Position numbers and translations under genes: made by a program. A stretch of 64,000 bases of DNA, from positions 29,778 through 93,777 of the forward strand of contig NZ_JABUXW010000019.1 in NCBI RefSeq assembly GCF_014897585.1, written 5' to 3'. This DNA is from Brachybacterium tyrofermentans (GTDB lineage Bacteria; Actinomycetota; Actinomycetes; Actinomycetales; Dermabacteraceae). Below the pieces are notes generated by a model that searched no databases, was not told the origin of the DNA, and was given only the letters and a program-made list of their open reading frames with translations. Below are positions 56,564 to 64,000 of the stretch, piece by piece. Position 1 is the stretch's first letter; the number at the start of each line of letters is the position of its first letter.

Positions 56564-58759
56564 TCAGCCCAGCTGCATGCTGCCGGTCTCGGTGGAGGGC
56601 TCCTCGTCGTGGGCGGCGTCGTGGGCGGCATCGTGTCCGGCGAGCTCCTCCTCCGCGTCGATGTCCACGGCGGCACCCTCGAACTGCGAGCGGTACAGCC
56701 GGGCGTAGGCCCCGCCGGTCGCCAGCAGCTGCTCATGGTTCCCCTGCTCGACGATGTCGCCGTCCTCCATCACGAGGATGAGGTCCGCGTCGCGGATCGT
56801 GGAGAGGCGGTGCGCGATCACGAAGGAGGTGCGGCCCTCGCGCAGGCGGTTCATCGCGTTCTGGACCAGCACCTCGGTGCGCGTGTCCACGCTCGAGGTG
56901 GCCTCGTCCAGGATCAGCAGGCTGGGCGTGGCGAGGAAGGCGCGGGCGATGGTCATCAGCTGCTTCTCGCCGGCGGACAGCGAGGACTCGTCGTCGTCCA
57001 CGATCGTGTCGTAGCCCTCGGGCAGCTGCCGGGCGAAGTCGTCCACGTGGGTGGCGCGGGCGGCCTCGAGGACCTCCTCGTCGGTCGCATCCAGGCGCCC
57101 GTAGCGGATGTTCTCCCGGAGCGTGCCCTTGAACAGCCAGGTGTCCTGGAGGACCATGCCGGTGCGCTCCCGCAGCTGGGCGCGGGTGAGATCGCGGATG
57201 TCGATCCCGTCGATCGTGATCCGGCCGCCGTCGACCTCGTAGAACCGCATCACGAGGTTCACCAGCGTGGTCTTGCCGGCGCCCGTGGGGCCGACGATCG
57301 CGACGGTGTGCCCGGGATCCGCGACGAGGGACAGGTCGCGGATCAGCTCGCGCTCGGGGGTGTAGGAGAAGCGCACGTGCTCGAACTCGACGCGGCCCTC
57401 GTGGATGCCGGCGGCGGCGGTGTCGAGGGTCGTCTCGGCCTCCTGCTCGTCGGCGTCCAGCAGCTCGAAGACCCGCTCGGCGCTGGCCACGCCGGACTGC
57501 AGCATGGTGGCCATCGAGGCGACCTGGCTCAGCGGCTGGGTGAACTGGCGGGAGTACTGGATGAACGCCTGCACGTCGCCGAGGGTGAGCTGGCCGGAGA
57601 TGATCCGCAGCCCGCCCACGATCGCCACGACCACGTAGCTGAGGTTCCCCACGAACATCATCATCGGCATGATCAGCGAGGAGACGAACTGCGCGCCGAA
57701 GGTGGCCTTGAACAGCTTCTCGTTGCGCTCCTCGAAGCGCTGCGCGATCTGCTCCCGGCGACCGAAGACGGTCACCAGCGAGTGACCGGTGTAGGCCTCC
57801 TCGACCTCGGAGTTCATGACGCCGGTGGCGTCCCACTGCTGGGCGAACAGCTTCTGCGCCTTGGCGCCGACGACCGCTGTGAGCAGCACGACCACGGGGA
57901 TCACGGCGAGCGCGATCAGGGAGAGCTGCCAGGAGATCGTGAGCATCATGACCAGCACGCCGATGACCGTGAGGATCGAGTTCACGAGCCCCGTCACGGT
58001 GTTCATCAGAGTGTTCTGGATGTTGTCGATGTCGTTGGTGACGCGCGAGAGGATCTCGCCGCGCTTCATCTTGTCGAAGTAGGCCAGCGGCAGCCGGTGC
58101 AGCTTCTCCTCCACCTCACGGCGCATCCGGTACACCATGCGGTAGATGACCCGGTTCAGGGCGACGCCCTGGATCCACATCAGCAGCGCGGAGCCGACGA
58201 ACAGCGCCACAGCCAGCGCAAGGGTCTGGTGGAGGGAGGTGAAGTCGATTCCCTCGCCCGGGGTCAGGCGCATCCCCGAGAGCAGATCCGCCATCTGCCC
58301 TTCGCCGCGCTCGCGCATCTGGGCGATGACGTCGGCCGGATCGGCTCCCGCCGGAAGGTTCTTGGAGATCAGCCCGGTGAAGATGATGTCGGTGGCGCGG
58401 CCCAGGATCTTCGGGCCGACGACGCTGAGCGCGACGGACACGAAACCGATGAGGATCGCGCCGATCATGAAGGCGCGCTCAGGGCCGATCTCGCGCAGCA
58501 GGCGCTTGGCCGAGGGCCAGAAGTTCTTGGCGCTCTGCCCGGGGCGCAGGCCGCGCTCGGCGTCCTTCTCGCTGGCGATCTCGTCGGCGGCCTTCGCCTC
58601 GTCGCCGGCCGCGGCGTGGCTCGTCGCGGTATCGCCGGCGGACGTGCCATCAGCGGATGTACCGCGGGCCGTCGCATCGCGGGCGGTCGCGTCGCCGGGA
58701 GTCGTGCCGTCTGCTGCGCCGCCGGCTGCCGACTCGCGCTTCTTCTGGAAGGGAGACAT
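56564..58759 (-). CDS. ABC exporter half-transporter (catalytic NBD)
   Basis: 731 residues: a T/A/D/G-repeat N-terminus (~80 residues), six membrane helices (about 95-420), then the NBD with GPTGAGKTT, signature LSAGEKQ (LSGGQ variant), canonical Walker B LLILDEATSSVD, and IAHRLST. Together with the next gene it forms a heterodimeric B-family exporter. The acidic tail is His/Asp-rich. ATG overlaps the partner's stop. Confidence 0.92.
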   Translation of the reverse strand: MSPFQKKRESAAGGAADGTTPGDATARDATARGTSADGTSAGDTATSHAAAGDEAKAADEIASEKDAERGLRPGQSAKNFWPSAKRLLREIGPERAFMIGAILIGFVSVALSVVGPKILGRATDIIFTGLISKNLPAGADPADVIAQMRERGEGQMADLLSGMRLTPGEGIDFTSLHQTLALAVALFVGSALLMWIQGVALNRVIYRMVYRMRREVEEKLHRLPLAYFDKMKRGEILSRVTNDIDNIQNTLMNTVTGLVNSILTVIGVLVMMLTISWQLSLIALAVIPVVVLLTAVVGAKAQKLFAQQWDATGVMNSEVEEAYTGHSLVTVFGRREQIAQRFEERNEKLFKATFGAQFVSSLIMPMMMFVGNLSYVVVAIVGGLRIISGQLTLGDVQAFIQYSRQFTQPLSQVASMATMLQSGVASAERVFELLDADEQEAETTLDTAAAGIHEGRVEFEHVRFSYTPERELIRDLSLVADPGHTVAIVGPTGAGKTTLVNLVMRFYEVDGGRITIDGIDIRDLTRAQLRERTGMVLQDTWLFKGTLRENIRYGRLDATDEEVLEAARATHVDDFARQLPEGYDTIVDDDESSLSAGEKQLMTIARAFLATPSLLILDEATSSVDTRTEVLVQNAMNRLREGRTSFVIAHRLSTIRDADLILVMEDGDIVEQGNHEQLLATGGAYARLYRSQFEGAAVDIDAEEELAGHDAAHDAAHDEEPSTETGSMQLG

Positions 58760-60495
58760 CAGGCCACCTCCTCCTCGACGCCCTGCGAGCGCACGATCTC
58801 CTGATAGGTCTCCGAGGTCTCGAGCAGCTCGGTGTGGGTGCCCTGGTCCACGATGCGCCCGTTGTCGAGCACCAGGATCAGATCGGCGTTGGTGATGGTG
58901 GTGACGCGCTGGGCGACGATCAGCATCAGGGCGTCGCGGGTCTCCGGGACCAGCGCCGCGCGCAGCTTCGAGTCGGTGGTGAGGTCCAGCGCGCTGAACG
59001 AGTCGTCGAACAGGTACAGCGACGGCTTCGCGGCCAGCGCCCGGGCGATGCACAGCCGCTGCCGCTGACCGCCGGAGACGTTGGTGCCTCCCTGGGCGAT
59101 CGGCGACTCCAGCTCGGTGGGCATCGCGGCCACGAAGTCGCGGCCCTGCGCGACGCTCAGCGCGTGCCACAGCTCCTGCTCGTCGGCCGCCGGATTGCCG
59201 AACCGCAGGTTCGAGGCGACGGTTCCGGAGAACAGGTAGGGACGCTGCGGGACCAGGCCCACCCTCTCCCAGAGCACGCGGGCGTCGAGGTCGCGCACGT
59301 CGTGGCCGTTCAGCAGCACGCGCCCCTCGCTCGCATCCATCAGGCGCGGCACGAGGTTCACCAGCGTGGTCTTGCCGGCGCCGGTGCCGCCGATGATCGC
59401 GACGGTCTGGCCCGCGTGGGCGGAGAAGGAGATGTTCTCCAGCACCGGGCGCTCGGCGCCGGGATACGTGAAGGAGACGTCGTCGAAGGTCAGCTCGATG
59501 GGGCCCTCGATCTCACGCACACCGTCGGTGCGCTGGACCACGCTGGTGTCCGTGTCGAGCACCGCGGAGATGCGCTCGGCGGAGACCATCGCGCGCGGGA
59601 TCATCATCGTCATGAAGGTCGCCATCATGACCGCGATGAGGATCTGCATCAGGTACGCGATGAACGCGGTGATCGAGCCGACCTCCATCTGGCCGGAGTC
59701 GATGCGGGGCGCGGCCACCAGCAGCACCAGCACGCTGGAGACGTTGAGGATGAACATGATGATCGGGTTGATGAGGATCATCAGCAGGCCGATGCGGCGG
59801 TTCAGGTCGGTGAGCTGGTCGTTGACCACGCCGTAGCGCTCGCGCTCGCGGTCCTCGCGCACGAAGGCACGCAGCACGCGGATGCCGGTGATCTGCTCGC
59901 GCAGCACCCCGTTGATGTCGTCGATCTTGCCCTGCATCTGCTTGAACAGCGGCGCGGCACGGAAGATCAGGATGCCGACGGCGACCAGCATGACCGGCAC
60001 CATCACGGCGATCAGCCACGCCATGCCCGGCTCCACGCGCAGCGCGAGGACCACGCCGCCGATGCCGGTCACCGGGGCCTGCACCAGCATGTTCAGGCTG
60101 AAGAACACCAGCATCTGGACCTGCTGGACGTCGTTCGTGGAGCGGGTGATCAGCGACGGCGTGCCGAACTCGCTCAGCTCGCGCGGTGAGAACGAGGAGA
60201 CCTTGGAGAACACGGTGGTGCGCAGGTCCTTGCCGACCCGCATCGCCGAGCGGGCGGCGAAGAAGTTCGCGGCCACGAGGGCGATGACGTTGCCCAGCGA
60301 GATCAGCAGCATGATCTTCCCGAGCTGCCAGATCACCGGGACGTCCGCCTTGGCGACGCCGTCATCGATGATGTCGGCGTTCAGGGTGGGCAGATAGAGC
60401 GCGGCCAGCACGCCGACGATCTGGAACAGCACCACCAGGAGGATCCAGAGCCAGTACGGCTTCACGGACCTCAGGACGAGTCGCAGCAGGGTCAC
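58759..60495 (-). CDS. ABC exporter half-transporter (degenerate NBD)
   Basis: 578 residues: six membrane helices, NBD with IIGGTGAGKTT, signature VSGGQRQR, and Walker B LYLFDDSFSALD, where the catalytic Glu is Asp, plus VAQRVTT in place of an HRL-type H-loop. Such a degenerate site is typical of heterodimeric exporters such as TM287/288. Substrate unknown (drug or lipid). First gene of the operon. Confidence 0.92.
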   Translation of the reverse strand: MTLLRLVLRSVKPYWLWILLVVLFQIVGVLAALYLPTLNADIIDDGVAKADVPVIWQLGKIMLLISLGNVIALVAANFFAARSAMRVGKDLRTTVFSKVSSFSPRELSEFGTPSLITRSTNDVQQVQMLVFFSLNMLVQAPVTGIGGVVLALRVEPGMAWLIAVMVPVMLVAVGILIFRAAPLFKQMQGKIDDINGVLREQITGIRVLRAFVREDRERERYGVVNDQLTDLNRRIGLLMILINPIIMFILNVSSVLVLLVAAPRIDSGQMEVGSITAFIAYLMQILIAVMMATFMTMMIPRAMVSAERISAVLDTDTSVVQRTDGVREIEGPIELTFDDVSFTYPGAERPVLENISFSAHAGQTVAIIGGTGAGKTTLVNLVPRLMDASEGRVLLNGHDVRDLDARVLWERVGLVPQRPYLFSGTVASNLRFGNPAADEQELWHALSVAQGRDFVAAMPTELESPIAQGGTNVSGGQRQRLCIARALAAKPSLYLFDDSFSALDLTTDSKLRAALVPETRDALMLIVAQRVTTITNADLILVLDNGRIVDQGTHTELLETSETYQEIVRSQGVEEEVA

Positions 60496-60887
60496 GTGGC
60501 TCCTTCGATCACGGCACGGGCCAGACCGTGCCGGTGCGCCTCGGGAAGCTTAGTCCTCCAGGCACGGAAAGGGCATCAGACTTCCGTCGGTCCACCGATC
60601 GGTGGAGGGGTCGGCGAGGAGCGATGCGGGCGTTGCGCCGTGGTGGCGAGCGGCCGGACCACGACGTCACCTTCTGGCCTTCGAGACCAGCGGGCCCGAG
60701 GGGCCCGGAGCCCACTGACCCGCATTACGCGGAGGGCGTGATCCGCCGGTGTCCACGCGGCGTTCCCAGGCGTCGCCGGGGTGCGGCGCTGAGGTTGACC
60801 GGTTCCACAGGGTGCGGGGCAGCGATCGCTCTGCGTGCCGGTCGTCCGCACGGGTTCCGCAGAGGCCCGTGCTCTACCGTGGTGCGC
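60496..60887. promoter_or_regulatory. Divergent regulatory region with two palindromes
   Basis: GGCACGG-GCCAGA-CCGTGCC (60513-60532) lies 18 bases before the exporter start. TCCACCGATCGGTGGA (60591-60606) is a perfect 16-bp palindrome. Both could bind a TetR- or MarR-type regulator, but no such gene is nearby. The remaining ~280 bp shows no gene. Confidence 0.5.
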
Positions 60888-61592
60888 GTGAACCGACCTG
60901 TCCAACGCCTCATCATCGCCGTCCTCGCCCTCATCCTGGTGGTCTCCGTGGGAGCCGTCGGGATCAGCTCGCTGACGGGCAACAACCCCGGCGACGACCA
61001 GCGCAGTGACGAGCCGACGGCCGCGAACCCGGACGATCGACCCACCGCTGACCCCGCGGATCAGCCCCAGAAGCCCGAAGTGCCCCGCCCCGAGGAGCCC
61101 GCCGGGCTCACCGAGCAGACCTCCGACGGCGCGCAGGCCACTCTCACCTACCTGCTCGAGTCGTACACCTACATGATGACCACCGGCGACACCTCCGTGT
61201 GGGAGGACTCCGTGGACCCCAACTGCCAGGTGTGCACCACTTTCCTGAGCAACGCCCAGATCCTCAATGAGCAGGGTGGCTACCTCGTCGACGGAGAGTT
61301 CGACGTGCGCTCGACGGGCTTCTCCGGCACCGGCGAGCCCCCGGCCACCGGCCAGGTCGTCGCGGACTTCTCGCAGGAGGCCAGCGTGATCGTCGATGAC
61401 CCGAACCTGCAGGCCAGTCCCGTCGACGCGGTCACCGGGCAGCTGATCGCCCAGGTCGCCTGGGATGGCTCACGCTGGCGCGTGACAGACATGAGCATCG
61501 CTCCCCCGGCCTCCAGCGGTGCCTCCGACGCCGGCGGCGCGAGCGACGCGGGTGGGGCTGTCGGCGCGGGTGGGGCTGGCGGCGCGGGATGA
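60888..61592 (+). CDS. Membrane-anchored protein with DUF6318-like domain
   Basis: 234 residues: membrane helix (LIIAVLALILVVSVGAVGIS), a Pro/Asp-rich spacer, a folded region with TYMMTTGDTSVWEDSVDPNCQVCTT (two Cys), and a Gly/Ala tail. Looks like DUF6318 lipoprotein-type domains, though the Cys lipobox is missing here. GTG 60888 follows TACCGT by 8 bases, so the mRNA may be leaderless; GTG 60882 is an alternative. Confidence 0.65.
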   Translation: MNRPVQRLIIAVLALILVVSVGAVGISSLTGNNPGDDQRSDEPTAANPDDRPTADPADQPQKPEVPRPEEPAGLTEQTSDGAQATLTYLLESYTYMMTTGDTSVWEDSVDPNCQVCTTFLSNAQILNEQGGYLVDGEFDVRSTGFSGTGEPPATGQVVADFSQEASVIVDDPNLQASPVDAVTGQLIAQVAWDGSRWRVTDMSIAPPASSGASDAGGASDAGGAVGAGGAGGAG

Positions 61593-62047
61593 ACTGCCAC
61601 ACCCCCGTTCAGGATCGGCTTCGTCGGATCCGCCATTCCACGAGGTCTCCTGCGTCGGAATGGGCTGACCTATCCGACGCACCAGACCATGTGCCCTCTC
61701 TCCCGGCGCGGTGTAACGCCGCACCCCATCTCTCACCACTGAGCCCGCACCAGCGCCGCGACTACCTTCACGTCCACTAGCGTCAGCAGCGGCAACCGCG
61801 GCGGTGGCAGCAGCAGCGGCGGCAGTGTTGGTGGCAGCGGCAGTGTTGGTGGCAGCAGCAGTGTTGGTGGCAGCGGCAGCGGCAGCGGCAGCGGCAGCGG
61901 CAGCGGCAGCAACGGTGGCAGATGCGCGGGCACGGGCTGAAGCCGGGACCGCTCGACGCAGAGCAAGCTCTCGGGGACCTTTCCTCCCCAGCAGGCGGCT
62001 GTGGATGGTTCAGAGCCCTGACGGCAGGGTCACGCAAAGGTGGGGGC
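61593..62047. other. Intergenic region dominated by short repeats
   Basis: About 455 bp. Apart from the repeats at 61795-61925, no gene or RNA is convincing; short open frames across the repeats (Ala or Ser-Gly runs) reflect base composition. Confidence 0.5.
61795..61925 (+). repeat. 18-bp and 6-bp tandem repeats
   Basis: Three 18-bp units GTTGGTGGCAGCGGCAGT followed by six to seven GGCAGC hexamers. Likely length-variable. Confidence 0.85.
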
Positions 62048-63040
62048 ATGCCCCGTGTGCCTGCCCCTCTGCCGGAGAGCCTTCCGTGGTCCGTGTTCAC
62101 CCGAACCGAGGCTCTTGCGTCGGGACTGAGCCCGGAACGCCTTCGACGCTCCGATCTGGAGAATCTCCGGCCGGGGATGTTCCGACGTCGGAATCGGCCT
62201 CTCACGGAGCTCGACCTCTCGCTGGCGCTCTGCCGCAACGATCCGGAGGCGGTTGTCGTCGGTCTCACCGCCGCACGACTGCACTCGTTGCCGCTTCCTC
62301 ATCCACTCGAGGCCCGGGACGCGCAACTTCCGGTGCATGTCGCGATTCCTGGAGGTCGCAAGGGGTCCGATCGTTTCGTGCGCTGGCACAACTTCCACCT
62401 CGCGCGCCGCGACGAAGAATGGCGAGACTTCGCCGCTCCCCGCGAAGACGGCTCGTGGGATCCCGACGTCATCAGCCGACTCCGCATCACGAGCCGTCCG
62501 CGGACCTGGCGCGATCTCGCTCCGCATCTTCCCTTCTGGCGGCTCGTGGCGATCGGCGACAGCCTCGTCCGCTCGCCACGGCCCGGTCTGGAGCGGGGAA
62601 GGGCCGAACCGTGGTGCACCGTCGAGGACCTGCGGGCGCAGTGCACCGGGCGGTACGCGCGGGCTCTGCACCGAGCACTTGATGAGGTGCGCATCGGGTC
62701 CGACTCACCGATGGAGACGCTGCTGCGCCTCGCCTTCCTCCGCGCTGGGTTACCAGCTCCGCTGCTCAACGAGCCGCTGAGGGACGACGGACGGCGTCAG
62801 GGGCACGACCCGGATTTCCAATGGCCCGAGTACCGGGTCTGCGTCGAGTACGACGGCGGCTCCCACAACGCGCCTGATCAGGTCGCCCGGGACATCCGTC
62901 GCAGTCGCCGTGCATCACAGGCGGGATGGACGGAGCTCCGCCTCCATGCCGAGGACGTCCGGGAGGAATGCGCAGCGGCCGTCGCTCTGGTGACGGCGGC
63001 TCTCGAGAAGGCTGGGTGGAAACGAAGCGTCCAGTCCTGA
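62048..63040 (+). CDS. DUF559-type protein with AbiEi-like N-terminus
   Basis: 330 residues. The front half (FTRTEALASGLSPERLRRSDLENL, LTAARLHSLPLPHP) resembles AbiEi antitoxin-type winged helices. The back half (GHDPDFQWPEYRVCVEYDGGSH, then DIRRSRRASQAGWTELRLHAEDV) is the Vsr-like DUF559 nuclease fold. Often found singly in actinobacteria; function unknown. Start ATG after GGTGGGGGC. Confidence 0.7.
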   Translation: MPRVPAPLPESLPWSVFTRTEALASGLSPERLRRSDLENLRPGMFRRRNRPLTELDLSLALCRNDPEAVVVGLTAARLHSLPLPHPLEARDAQLPVHVAIPGGRKGSDRFVRWHNFHLARRDEEWRDFAAPREDGSWDPDVISRLRITSRPRTWRDLAPHLPFWRLVAIGDSLVRSPRPGLERGRAEPWCTVEDLRAQCTGRYARALHRALDEVRIGSDSPMETLLRLAFLRAGLPAPLLNEPLRDDGRRQGHDPDFQWPEYRVCVEYDGGSHNAPDQVARDIRRSRRASQAGWTELRLHAEDVREECAAAVALVTAALEKAGWKRSVQS

Positions 63041-63105
63041 ACCGCCCCGGCTCCGCCTGGCGAATCGACGCATCGACGTGGCCGCACGTCGTCTTCCGTC
63101 GGTTC

Positions 63106-63137
63106 GGCGCACCGGCGCACCGGCGCACCGACGCACC
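63106..63137 (+). repeat. 8-bp tandem repeat
   Basis: GGCGCACC three times and GACGCACC once, in the ~290 bp between the DUF559 gene and the methyltransferase. The rest of that gap shows no gene. Confidence 0.8.
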
Positions 63138-63330
63138 GACGGGAGCGCACGTCCTCGCACGTCGAATAGAAGCCTCCGTAGCGACGCATACGACCGCATG
63201 CGCCGACACCGGAGCTGCCCGAGGGGCGAACTCATGGCGTCCTGTTGGCGCGCCATCTCGAGGGCAGCACCGGCACGAGATCGGAAAGACGGCCGACAGA
63301 GCTCGGTCGTCCCCGACCTCTCGAGCCTTC

Positions 63331-63945
63331 TCAGTCGGCCGCAACCCGGTAGAGGAACAGGTCGGTCCGGTACGGGAGGCCGATGGTGCTGCCGGGTGCA
63401 TGGCCGAGATGGTCATGGAGGTACCAGTCGAGGTTCGCGAGGACTTCCGCGCGGCGCTCATCGGAAGCGGTGATGACGTAGCTGCGGGTACGGGCGAGGT
63501 CGATGACATCCTGCGTGGGCATCGGGTCCTCCCACTGGTGCACACTGCGGCTCACGAGCCTGAGACCGGCGCCGACGGTGGGATCGAAGTCCTCGCGGTG
63601 AACGTCTCCGGCGTGCATGATCCGCGAGAGGCGGTGCACCCAGGGGACCGTCACGTCGAGCATGTTCCACACCAGGGCGAGCACGCCTCCCGGGGCGAGC
63701 AGCCGCGTGACCTCGGCGGACGCAGCTTCTGCGTCGAACCAGTGCCACGCCTGGGCGACCGTGACCAGCTCGGCCGAGGAGTCCGGGAGGCCAGTGGCCT
63801 CGGCCGGAGCGACCTGCGTGGTGAGAGAGGTGACGGCAGATGGAACGGCAGAACCCGGATCGGCCGACGGGCCCCGCCGCAGCGCGGTCTCGAGCATGGC
63901 GCGGCTGGTGTCCACCGCGGTGACGGCGAGGCCCCGCTCGGCGAG
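63331..63945 (-). pseudogene. SAM-dependent methyltransferase, 5' truncated
   Basis: The C-terminal ~200 residues of a class I methyltransferase: LAVTAVDTSRAMLETAL (motif II), PDSSAELVTVAQAWHWFD (IV/post-I region), TRLLAPGGVLALVWNM (VI). The N-terminal motif I (DLGAGTG type) that should precede LAERG is missing: upstream frame codes for ANREIKRPPTG-like sequence to the window edge. A mobile element end at 63946 would explain the break. Confidence 0.7.
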
Positions 63946-64000
63946 TGTCAAGGGACATCGGGATCTCCCTGTGGGCGGACGTTTGATCTCCCTGTTCGCG
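63946..64000. mobile_element. Possible end of an IS element (partial)
   Basis: Starts TGTCAAGGGACATCG and carries two direct copies of GATCTCCCTGT (63962 and 63985, 23 bp apart), as terminal repeats of IS481/IS30-like elements often do. It abuts the break in the methyltransferase. The element continues beyond the window. Confidence 0.45.

Noticed and set aside
61795..61925. CRISPR-like array
   Set aside because: Units are 6 or 18 bp with no spacers and no cas genes nearby.

Overview
The window is chromosomal DNA of a high-GC actinobacterium. The left end has the conserved actinobacterial cell-division neighbourhood: a PASTA-domain Ser/Thr kinase (pknB) tail, pabA/trpG, a class E sortase, a DUF881 protein and crgA. 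Genes overlap by ATGA/GTGA, GTG starts are common, and two or three genes look leaderless. A Micrococcales host, perhaps Dermabacteraceae/Brachybacterium-like, is my inference; no rRNA is present to confirm it.

Layout. 1-5500: the kinase/sortase/crgA block and an LppM-like lipoprotein. 5605-5677: tRNA-Arg(ACG), the insertion site of a 37.1 kb prophage (about 5658-42819) bounded by a 21-bp imperfect direct repeat. 43023-64000: host genes. These are a Gfo/Idh/MocA oxidoreductase with a ThuA-like protein; a set (acyl-CoA reductase-HAD fusion, SDR, PlsC acyltransferase, alkyl-DHAP-synthase-like FAD enzyme) that matches the enzymes of ether-lipid synthesis; a polar amino acid ABC importer; a heterodimeric ABC exporter; a DUF6318-like protein; a DUF559-type protein; and a methyltransferase broken at the right edge, probably by an IS element.

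Prophage. It is a siphovirus with lytic genes running leftward. From the right come integrase, ImmA-like protease and repressor (rightward), then a divergent Cro-like gene. Next are an exonuclease/RecT/HNH/SSB/resolvase recombination set, a replication initiator, many small genes and a boundary hairpin. The late genes follow: terS, two ParB-like proteins, a glycosyltransferase-like protein, terL, portal, MuF, scaffold, capsid, connectors, major tail protein, a -1 frameshifted G/GT chaperone, tape measure, tail tip, a beta-helix fibre, a two-enzyme lysin and three membrane proteins. Two small rightward genes sit next to attL.

Most unusual signals. A 14-bp dyad, TTGC-N6-GCA(A/C), occurs four times between repressor and cro, three of them exactly 33 bp apart. 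It recurs, with the same promoter layout and a fixed 32-bp spacing, upstream of three other prophage genes. This looks like a dispersed repressor regulon. The ParB/ParB/glycosyltransferase cassette between terS and terL resembles a DNA base hypermodification module without its usual oxygenase. The host ether-lipid-like cluster is the third candidate system.
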